Shown piece by piece: positions 1-6,525 of a stretch of DNA of 25,123 bases. Origin of the DNA: an uncultured Prevotella sp. (GTDB lineage: Bacteria; Bacteroidota; Bacteroidia; Bacteroidales; Bacteroidaceae). Location of the stretch: contig CAKQDQ010000026.1 of NCBI GenBank assembly GCA_934229335.1, positions 1-25,123 of the forward strand. Direction: 5' to 3'. The notes under the pieces were generated by a model. That model had not been told where the DNA came from. It saw nothing but the letters and a program-made list of their open reading frames with translations, and made no database searches. Numbering within the stretch: the stretch's first letter is position 1; every line of letters starts with the position of its first letter. A program made the position numbers and the translations under genes.

Positions 1-585
1 GACGCCTATCCTTATTATCAGCATACAGCAATAGGCTACAACTACCGCATGAGCAATGTCTGCGCAGGAATAGGCCGCGGTCAGATGACGGTTCTCAACG
101 ACCACATAGCCCATCACAAACACGTGCAGGCTCTTTATGAGGAACTGCTGAAAGGTGTGCCAGGCGTACATATCCATAAGCAGCCAACCGACAGGCGATA
201 TGACGCCAACTTCTGGCTTTGCGCTGCAACACTTGATAAGGACGTGAAGATACAAGGTCAGGAGAATGCCTATAAGGAAGTCATCAAGACAGCTGTAGGC
301 GGTGCGGCAGGTGTAATCCATGCCGTAGACTCAGCCGTAACGGATTGCCAACCGAATGAGAATGTAGAGGCTCTGCGTGTGTTCATGCTTGGCAAGAAAA
401 TAGAGTGCCGTCCGGTATGGAAGCCGATGCACAAACAACCCGTGTATGAGGGTGCTCCAGTATATACCAATGGTATTGAAGAAGAACTCTTCAAGGTTGG
501 CTTCTGTTTGCCAGCTGGTCCGTATGTGAAGGATGATGATGTGAAGTATATCGTAGAGAGCATCAAAGAAGCAATTGTAAGATAA
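1..585 (+). CDS. DegT/DnrJ/EryC1/StrS-family PLP aminotransferase, 5'-truncated by the window
   Basis: The reading frame is open from base 1 and ends with TAA at 583-585, so about 195 C-terminal residues are present and the true start lies upstream. The ATG at 49 falls inside the conserved segment GYNYRMSN, typical of this family, and is not the start. Later landmarks are RPVWKPMHKQPVY and the C-terminal CLPAGPYVKDDDVKYI, both typical of sugar aminotransferases. These enzymes transfer an amino group from glutamate to a nucleotide-linked keto-sugar, using PLP, for surface polysaccharide or glycan synthesis in the cytoplasm. The PLP-binding lysine would be in the missing N-terminal part. The WbuC-type cupin downstream fits the end of a polysaccharide locus. 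The exact sugar substrate cannot be named. Confidence 0.88.
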   Translation, partial: DAYPYYQHTAIGYNYRMSNVCAGIGRGQMTVLNDHIAHHKHVQALYEELLKGVPGVHIHKQPTDRRYDANFWLCAATLDKDVKIQGQENAYKEVIKTAVGGAAGVIHAVDSAVTDCQPNENVEALRVFMLGKKIECRPVWKPMHKQPVYEGAPVYTNGIEEELFKVGFCLPAGPYVKDDDVKYIVESIKEAIVR

Positions 586-596
586 ACAATAGATTG

Positions 597-652
597 GTGA
601 GCGATTAATGGACGTGATGTGTAGGCTGCATAGATGTCCGTTAATCGCTCAT
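597..652. terminator. Long imperfect hairpin after the aminotransferase gene
   Basis: The arms 598-613 and 636-651 pair over 16 positions with one G-T wobble, around a 22-base loop. The hairpin begins 12 bases after the aminotransferase stop codon, which suggests a transcript end or mRNA-stabilising structure. No T-tract follows. A second exact 6-base repeat (CGTATA at 654-659, TATACG at 665-670) lies immediately after it. The terminator role is inference. Confidence 0.4.
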
Positions 653-714
653 TCGTATAAAAACTATACGCATAATGAGAAACTTTATAGTAACAATTTG
701 GAAGTTGATTTCAT

Positions 715-759
715 CGAATGCCATCGCGATTCGGCAAACCTCAAACAAGTTTGGTTTGC
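715..759. repeat. Two back-to-back small hairpins
   Basis: CGAAT at 715-719 pairs with ATTCG at 729-733. Directly abutting, GCAAACC at 734-740 pairs with GGTTTGC at 753-759, with further AAAC/GTTT complementarity inside. Two adjoining hairpins in a non-coding gap resemble a REP-like or other dispersed repeat unit, but only one copy is visible here. The rest of the 586-835 gap shows no convincing promoter or gene. Confidence 0.3.
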
Positions 760-835
760 TCTCACTGCTTTGGCAATTCTGTTCTTTCCTTTTTGTCCCT
801 CGTAAAGCGAACAGATTACCTAATGACTAACGATA

Positions 836-1423
836 ATGGAAATAAACAAAGATTTCTTAGGCAAACTCTTTGGACAGGCGGTAGAGAATCCACGCTTGCG
901 TCAGAGCTACGACTTACGTACAACATCGGATGATAACTCGCAACGTATTCTGAACGCATTACTGCCAGAAACCGTTGTTCCCATTCATAGACATCCAAAT
1001 AGCAATGAGAATGTATTGCTGTTGTGTGGTAAACTTATAGAAGTTATCTATGACGAAAATGGCAACGAGAAAGAACGCATTCATCTTGACCCTACCATTG
1101 GGAATTATGGCTGTGTGGTACCTCCTGGTGCATGGCATTCTGTTGAAGTACTTGAACCTTCAGTTATCTATGAAGCAAAGGATGGAAAATATGGAGAAGA
1201 TGGGAGTGAAACGCTTGATGTTTTCAATGCAAAGGAAGCGGAATACAACACAGCTCCAACATTCTCCAACAGTCTTGGCGACCTCAGAAAAAACATCGAG
1301 TATTTGATTGGCATGGAACGTCAATCAGGTAGGATGGATGAAATTACTCTGCTTTATGTATCTCGTATGCAGAATGTGCCTTTGGAAGATGTGGAGAAAG
1401 TGATGAGGAATATGGATGTTTAA
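836..1423 (+). CDS. wbuC: WbuC-family cupin-fold metalloprotein
   Basis: This 195-residue cytoplasmic protein has a cupin core. IHRHPNSNEN (residues 50-59) supplies the probable metal ligands His51, His53 and Glu58. The second cupin motif, VVPPGAWHS (94-102), supplies His101. This arrangement and the IYEAKDGKYG stretch match WbuC-type cupins found in O-antigen and capsule loci. Their enzymatic role is not well established; sugar isomerisation or a similar reaction is plausible. Residues from about 135 to 195 form a mostly helical C-terminal extension, making the protein somewhat longer than I expect for WbuC. The ATG at 836 starts where the cupin homology begins. The upstream aminotransferase, 250 bases away, supports a polysaccharide role. 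The FRG gene follows after 30 bases, so both may share a transcript. Confidence 0.75.
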   Translation: MEINKDFLGKLFGQAVENPRLRQSYDLRTTSDDNSQRILNALLPETVVPIHRHPNSNENVLLLCGKLIEVIYDENGNEKERIHLDPTIGNYGCVVPPGAWHSVEVLEPSVIYEAKDGKYGEDGSETLDVFNAKEAEYNTAPTFSNSLGDLRKNIEYLIGMERQSGRMDEITLLYVSRMQNVPLEDVEKVMRNMDV

Positions 1424-1453
1424 GAATCCGTACTGAAGAGTTTGAAATAAAAT

Positions 1454-2764
1454 ATGACAATTCAAGAGTTAATAGAAATAATAAGAAAAGAAGAATTAAA
1501 ACGCGATTTCCGTCATGAAAAGACTCCTGCAAATAGTGCTCTGCTAAAACAAAAATGCGCAGGAACCTTTGAAGCTGTTGTCACAAGGAATAAGGATGAA
1601 ATTTGTTTGATACCACAAGTTGGTACTTTACATTTTCTGTTTAGAGGTCAGAATAAGGAGTATATACCATGTGTACCATCTTTATATCGAGGAGAGCCGT
1701 CTGACGTAGAAATATTCATAGAAAGGATGCGATATGTAATGTTTCGAAGATTATTATCAAGCCATCCCATTATTAAATATTTCTTCAGGAAACATCATTT
1801 CAAAGTTGATGAAGAAGGACTTGCTCAACATTATGGTTTAAAGACCTCAGTTTTGGATCTGACAAGCAATTTGGATATTGCTTTATTCTTTGCAACCTGT
1901 TGGTATGATTCAGATAACGATTGTTACCATTACTACGATGACGACAAAATACATGATGCAATTTTGTATGTTTTTATCCCAATCTTAGATAATGAGCCAA
2001 CACCTTCAATAAATGAGAAGAATTATCTCAATCACAATATAAAGCCAATAGGATTACAAGCTTTTCCAAGACCAGGAATGCAAGAAGGTTATGGGTTACA
2101 TATACCTAAAAATGAAAGTACTAAAAGTTTTATGTATCGATTTACATTTACTTGTGAAGACTCAAAGACCTTTTATGAAAAAATCATGAAGGATAAAGAT
2201 GTGTGGGGACATGACATCTTGATAGAAAAAGCTAAACATATAGCCCAAATAGATAAATTCTCTTTTAAAGTGTTCAATGAAACATTCAGAGAATTTCGCC
2301 CTTCTGGATATTCTGCTACAAGGTTGAAAAAATCACTAAAGCATTTTGTAACATTGAAGACTAAAAGAAATGACATTGTGTTTAGTACAATAGAGCAAAA
2401 AATGATTATTGAGGAATGGAACAATCATTTAGGGGAAGAAATGGTTTCAAAGATATATCGAAAGTATTGGTTTGAACATGATAGAATGGATGAAAATGAA
2501 TCTGGGGTTGGAGGTAAAATCACCGGAATTCATAATAGGCAAGAGTTCCGAACGCTTGTCAGAATCTCTATGGAACAGATGTTGAACTATATTGCATGCC
2601 CAAATCCATTAGAAAAGTCAGAATGGAGAAACTATACAGGCAAGCCGAGACCGACAGAAATAACACCTAAAGATTTTGAAAAATGGAAGAAAGTTCCAGC
2701 ATCTATGGAAGAAATGTTTGGAAAACCATATTTGACGAAAGATGACTGGTACATTAAGTTATGA
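1454..2764 (+). CDS. FRG-domain protein
   Basis: This 436-residue protein carries the FRG domain signature. LFRGQ at residues 62-66 is followed by VPSLYRG (74-80), and then by GLAQHYGLKTSVLDLTSN (122-139) and DIALFFAT (141-148), which form the second conserved block. FRG domains are named for the Phe-Arg-Gly motif. Their biochemical activity is poorly known, and they recur in bacterial accessory and defence regions. Residues 220-436 have no domain I recognise. The gene looks clearly more AT-rich by eye than the cupin before it or the helicases after it, which suggests separate acquisition. It lies 30 bases after the cupin and 69 bases before the coiled-coil gene on the same strand. No signal peptide or membrane segment is visible. 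It may be an effector or sensor of the module with the two helicases; that link rests on position alone. Confidence 0.72.
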   Translation: MTIQELIEIIRKEELKRDFRHEKTPANSALLKQKCAGTFEAVVTRNKDEICLIPQVGTLHFLFRGQNKEYIPCVPSLYRGEPSDVEIFIERMRYVMFRRLLSSHPIIKYFFRKHHFKVDEEGLAQHYGLKTSVLDLTSNLDIALFFATCWYDSDNDCYHYYDDDKIHDAILYVFIPILDNEPTPSINEKNYLNHNIKPIGLQAFPRPGMQEGYGLHIPKNESTKSFMYRFTFTCEDSKTFYEKIMKDKDVWGHDILIEKAKHIAQIDKFSFKVFNETFREFRPSGYSATRLKKSLKHFVTLKTKRNDIVFSTIEQKMIIEEWNNHLGEEMVSKIYRKYWFEHDRMDENESGVGGKITGIHNRQEFRTLVRISMEQMLNYIACPNPLEKSEWRNYTGKPRPTEITPKDFEKWKKVPASMEEMFGKPYLTKDDWYIKL

Positions 2765-2833
2765 TGTATTTTCCGATAGACTTCTTCGTATTGGAAAGAA
2801 TATTTGCGAAGGTAATAGCAGAAGAAAACAAGA

Positions 2834-4096
2834 ATGGGCAACACCAATAAAACCTACAATTGGGAATTCAACCTGTTTGAAAAGACATGGAGTTTTCGAG
2901 GAATACCCTGTCCCGACTGCGTGAACGAGAGCAACTGGAGAGCATGGCAGCAATACCTGTCAGGACTGATAAGCAAGCATCTGTGCACTGAGACCATGCA
3001 GACGGCAGAGTTTCAAAAAGAGTTGGAGACTGTCCGTAGAGATGAGGAAGAACGTCTTGAACGCCGGAAAAGATTGGATGAAGTAGCTGAGACACGCAGA
3101 CGAAGAAGTTGCATGGAACGCCCGAAGATAGACTACATTCCCAAGGGATTGCATATAGACTTGGAAGCAGCTTACGCCAAGTATTTCCAACAGGTTGTGA
3201 CCTTTATACCAACGGACAAGGACGACTTCATGTATATGCTGCGTCTGTTGGAGCGTTGGGAGAAGAAGTCTGTGCCGGCAGTGTTGGCGAAAGGCAGACC
3301 CGATGCAGCGTATGCGATAGCGATGGGGCTGTGTGAACATCTGCCATTGCTGATAATGAGGGATGATATAGAAGACTATCTGAAAGAATACAAACTGCGC
3401 ATCGGAAAACTGATATACGCCAGTTTTGCAGCATTGGTGGACAGCGTGACCGCATGGAACAACGAGGAAAAGCGAGAAAACGTGTTCACCTACATCTTTA
3501 CACACCTGTCACGGTTTGACGACTTCAAGCGCGTGCAGAACAATATACAGATGTTGGCACCCAACAAAAAGTTTGTTGGAGAACCAGTGAAGATAGAGCG
3601 AGAGATGAACGAAGAGGAAGAACGGGCAGCAAGAGAGGCAGAGCGGAGACGACAGGAAAAGGAACGGAAGATGCAGGAAGCGGAGAAAGAAGCCAAGTCG
3701 CTGATACCACTGAACAAGAACTATGAAGAGCACATTTTTAACCACAGAAACGTGGGTTGGGACTGCCATACCATTTGGCAACTGATGCTGGACGAGAACA
3801 AGGAAATCAAGAAGCAGATTACCGCAGGGGAATATAAGACGGCTGCGTTGATGTTCATGCAGATGACGAAATCCATGTGCAGACATTTTGTGATGGACAG
3901 GCATTGGGAGTACTTTGACGATATGTATAGTCCGGAATATGCGGTAAGTGACATGATGGAAGTATTTGAACGGTTAGCGAAAGAGGGGAAACTGCCGAAA
4001 GAAGTAAATGAGTATATGCATGAGGCGTGGAAAGAAATTGAGGAAATGGAGAGTAGCGTGGGGTATGGTATTCCGAGAAGAGGACTACCGTTTTAG
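2834..4096 (+). CDS. Unrecognised charged, coiled-coil protein (420 residues)
   Basis: I do not recognise a named family. The protein is soluble, with no signal peptide or membrane segment. Residues 59-93 and 255-290 are very rich in Glu, Arg and Lys and look like long helices or coiled coils. Between them (about 105-250) is a predicted helical block that could be an alpha-solenoid. The C-terminal part (about 296-415) contains Trp, His and aromatic-rich helices (DRHWEYFDDMYSPEYAVSD) and ends in a Gly/Pro-rich tail. A CPDC pair at residues 26-29 could bind metal, but no second pair is obvious. The ATG at 2834 has only a weak upstream purine stretch, as is common in Bacteroidales. Its place between the FRG gene and the twin helicases suggests an adaptor or scaffold in that module; this is inference. 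Confidence 0.6.
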   Translation: MGNTNKTYNWEFNLFEKTWSFRGIPCPDCVNESNWRAWQQYLSGLISKHLCTETMQTAEFQKELETVRRDEEERLERRKRLDEVAETRRRRSCMERPKIDYIPKGLHIDLEAAYAKYFQQVVTFIPTDKDDFMYMLRLLERWEKKSVPAVLAKGRPDAAYAIAMGLCEHLPLLIMRDDIEDYLKEYKLRIGKLIYASFAALVDSVTAWNNEEKRENVFTYIFTHLSRFDDFKRVQNNIQMLAPNKKFVGEPVKIEREMNEEEERAAREAERRRQEKERKMQEAEKEAKSLIPLNKNYEEHIFNHRNVGWDCHTIWQLMLDENKEIKKQITAGEYKTAALMFMQMTKSMCRHFVMDRHWEYFDDMYSPEYAVSDMMEVFERLAKEGKLPKEVNEYMHEAWKEIEEMESSVGYGIPRRGLPF

Positions 4097-4136
4097 GAGC
4101 CTCTTCTTGGAATTTAGATTAATAAGCCTTTTAAGA

Positions 4137-4166
4137 CCGACTGAGCCGTTGGGGAATGGCTGTCGG
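4137..4166 (+). other. Hairpin in the gap before the first helicase
   Basis: CCGAC (4137-4141) pairs with GTCGG (4162-4166), and AGCC (4144-4147) pairs with GGCT (4158-4161). No T-tract follows, so it is not an obvious terminator. It could be an mRNA structure between the coiled-coil gene and the helicase pair. I see no consensus promoter in 4097-4241. Confidence 0.3.
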
Positions 4167-4241
4167 GGAATATGAGACAAATGGAAAACGAAAGGACAAA
4201 CGAAGTAAGGCTGGAGAGAAGAATTGAGGAGAAACACAAGC

Positions 4242-6524
4242 ATGACAAAGGATATACAGTTATACGACTACCAAAAGGACATGGTGAGGCGGATTGAGGT
4301 GGCGTTTTACAGTCATCAGTCCGTAATGGTGCAGATGCCGACAGGTACGGGGAAAACACACGTGTTGGTAGAGGTAGTGAAAGATGAGGAGCAAAGAGTT
4401 GACAAACCACGAGTGTGGATTATCGCCCACCGCAGGGAGCTGGTATCGCAGATAGAGGACACCGTGAGAACATTCGGGATAGAACCCTACTCAGCGGAAC
4501 ATACGGACAGCAAGATAAGGGTGCAGTCGATACAGTGGCTGACACGACATTATAACGTGATGGACGAGAATCCGACACTCATCGTGATAGACGAGGCGCA
4601 TCACGCATTGGCGAAGACATACGCAGAGGTGATGAACGCCTTTCCTGAGGCAAAGAAACTCGGAGTGACGGCAACACCCTGCCGACTTAACAAGCGAGGC
4701 TTTACCGATTTGTTTGACGTACTGCTATGTTCCCACTCCATTCCCACCTTTATCAAAGATGGCTATCTGTCCGATTTTGACTACGTATCGCTTAATCCAA
4801 GCAGTGAAGACCAAAAGAAGATAGACGGACTGGAGAAACGAGCTACGGACGGTGACTATAATGTGGCAGAGATGCAGGATGTGTTGGACTGCAAGCCTTC
4901 CATCGAGAGGCTGTTTCAGACTGTGATGGAGTTTGCCCCAGAAAAGAAAGGTATCGTGTATGCCATCAATATAGAACACGCGGAGCATGTGGCAGAATAC
5001 TATCGGGAGCATGGCATTGAGGCAGTGGCGATAAGTTCAAAGACATCGCTTGCGGAGAGGAAAATGCTTATTGAGCGGTTTAAGGAGTCTTCCGTTGACT
5101 GTAAGCCGAACTATGCCTCTTCAAGCCTTTCTATGCCGTTGGATGAAAAGAATGTTGCAGGAAATAAGGCAAATACTGCATCAGCGTCAGCAAGCAACAT
5201 TCAAGTATTGGTGAATGTGGACTTGTTCGGAGAAGGCTTTGACTGTCCCGATGTGGAGTTCATCCAGTTGGCGAGACCCACGCTGTCGCTGGCGAAGTAC
5301 CTGCAGATGGTGGGACGAGGACTGCGTGTAGCGAAGAATAAGGAATGCTGTACCATCTTGGATAATGTAGGACTGTACCGACTTTTCGGACTACCCACAA
5401 CAGAATGGGATTGGGCAGCCATGTTCAGAGGAACGCAGAGTGGAAAAGGAACAGTTAATGTAGCCATAGACCTATCATTGAGAGCCGTCAGCGCAGGATA
5501 TAGCACGACAAGGAGAACCAATGAACCCGATGCGGAGATGGTGGTCATAGCACGCCATGACCAACCCAAGATACAAATTCGGCTGGCAGAAATGCAGGAA
5601 GCGTTCCGAGGTACCAACCGATTGGAGCGGAGACGGTACGGGTATATGGGAGGCGGACGCTATATCCGCATTGCTGATACCATGCAGGGAATATACAACA
5701 CCACCAATGAGGTACGTTTCAACTGGAGACTTATGAATAAAGCAGAAAACGGCATGAGGAAATACTATCTGCTGAACGAGTCAAACGAGCGCATCGTGTA
5801 TGTAGGCAGGAAATCTCCTTGGGAAGAGTATGCTGATGGTGTGATAGAGCGGTATTATTATACAGACTATAGAAATAAGCTGTCGAGCATTCATGTTGAC
5901 GAGACAGAATATATCACAGGAGAAAAGCGCAGGCCCATGCGCAACAGTATCATGAAGAAAGTATGGGGCGAAGAGCAGTTGGTGACATACGTATATTACG
6001 GCATCAACAAGAACAAGGGCAAGCACTTTGACAGCAAGGACGCATACGTTTGCGAACACTTCATGCGCAACGAGTATGCCATCAGCAATAACAACAACCG
6101 CATCATCTTGGAAGGCTTGAAAAGCGTGAGACTCAGTGATGACAATATAGCTGAAGTGGTGTTCGAGGGAGAAGACAAAACTACATGGGTGAACCTTTAC
6201 ACCATGCAGGAGTTTGACGAACGTCCGACCATAGAGCGTATGGGATTTATGGAACTGCTGAAAGTTGGCTACGACTACTATTTTTACAAAGAGAGACAGA
6301 TGGCAGGCATTCCTATCCGAGATTGGAGCTGCGCTGTGAATGAACGGATATTCCAATTCTCAGACCAGTATGTCATATTGAAAGACAGCCCCAACAAAGT
6401 GTATTATGTGGCAGGAGAATGTCAGAAGAACAGGCAGTGGTATCTGAAACTGAACGAAGTAGGTTGTAGAAACTCGAAAAAATGTAAGGAAGTGCCTTCT
6501 GCATGGTTTCCAAGGAAAGACTGA
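4242..6524 (+). CDS. DEAH-box superfamily 2 helicase, first of a tandem pair
   Basis: This 760-residue protein has the superfamily 2 helicase motifs. PTGTGKT (33-39) is Walker A, DEAH (117-120) is motif II, GVTATP (141-146) is motif III, DLFGEGFDCPD (327-337) is motif V, and QMVGRGLR (355-362) is motif VI. The last motif resembles type I restriction HsdR-like and related DNA translocases. It probably uses ATP to translocate on or unwind nucleic acid. About 350 residues after the helicase core are not a domain I recognise. They include a WVNL...GFMELLKVG segment that recurs in the next protein. Relative to that paralogue, residues 283-319 are an extra insert. I chose the ATG at 4242, preceded by GAGGAG, because its MTKDIQLYDYQ start matches the paralogue's MKNDIQLYDYQ; a TTG at 4224 in frame is the alternative. 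Confidence 0.85.
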   Translation: MTKDIQLYDYQKDMVRRIEVAFYSHQSVMVQMPTGTGKTHVLVEVVKDEEQRVDKPRVWIIAHRRELVSQIEDTVRTFGIEPYSAEHTDSKIRVQSIQWLTRHYNVMDENPTLIVIDEAHHALAKTYAEVMNAFPEAKKLGVTATPCRLNKRGFTDLFDVLLCSHSIPTFIKDGYLSDFDYVSLNPSSEDQKKIDGLEKRATDGDYNVAEMQDVLDCKPSIERLFQTVMEFAPEKKGIVYAINIEHAEHVAEYYREHGIEAVAISSKTSLAERKMLIERFKESSVDCKPNYASSSLSMPLDEKNVAGNKANTASASASNIQVLVNVDLFGEGFDCPDVEFIQLARPTLSLAKYLQMVGRGLRVAKNKECCTILDNVGLYRLFGLPTTEWDWAAMFRGTQSGKGTVNVAIDLSLRAVSAGYSTTRRTNEPDAEMVVIARHDQPKIQIRLAEMQEAFRGTNRLERRRYGYMGGGRYIRIADTMQGIYNTTNEVRFNWRLMNKAENGMRKYYLLNESNERIVYVGRKSPWEEYADGVIERYYYTDYRNKLSSIHVDETEYITGEKRRPMRNSIMKKVWGEEQLVTYVYYGINKNKGKHFDSKDAYVCEHFMRNEYAISNNNNRIILEGLKSVRLSDDNIAEVVFEGEDKTTWVNLYTMQEFDERPTIERMGFMELLKVGYDYYFYKERQMAGIPIRDWSCAVNERIFQFSDQYVILKDSPNKVYYVAGECQKNRQWYLKLNEVGCRNSKKCKEVPSAWFPRKD
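5088..5198 (+). other. In-frame 37-codon insert within the first helicase
   Basis: The paralogue reads IERFKE-GE-IQVLVNVDLFGEGFD, whereas this gene has 37 low-complexity codons between IERFKE and IQVLVNVDLF, ending in ASASASN. The segment contains a partial direct repeat with a 20-base period (5103-5117 and 5123-5137, 12 of 15 identical). It sits on a predicted surface loop just before helicase motif V. The frame is kept, so the protein is probably still made. Confidence 0.6.
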
Positions 6525-6525
6525 A

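Noticed and set aside
49..51. ATG at 49 as the aminotransferase start
   Set aside because: It lies inside the conserved GYNYRMSN motif, and the frame is open from base 1.
675..830. A 51-codon hydrophobic ORF ending 5 bases before the cupin start
   Set aside because: It overlaps the two tandem hairpins, has no ribosome site I can see and matches no family I know. The structured DNA explains the region better, though a leader peptide cannot be excluded.
4172..4297. A 41-codon ORF (starting MRQMENERTNEV) overlapping the first helicase start
   Set aside because: Most of its length is an out-of-frame reading of helicase and purine-rich leader sequence. Nothing beyond its position supports it.
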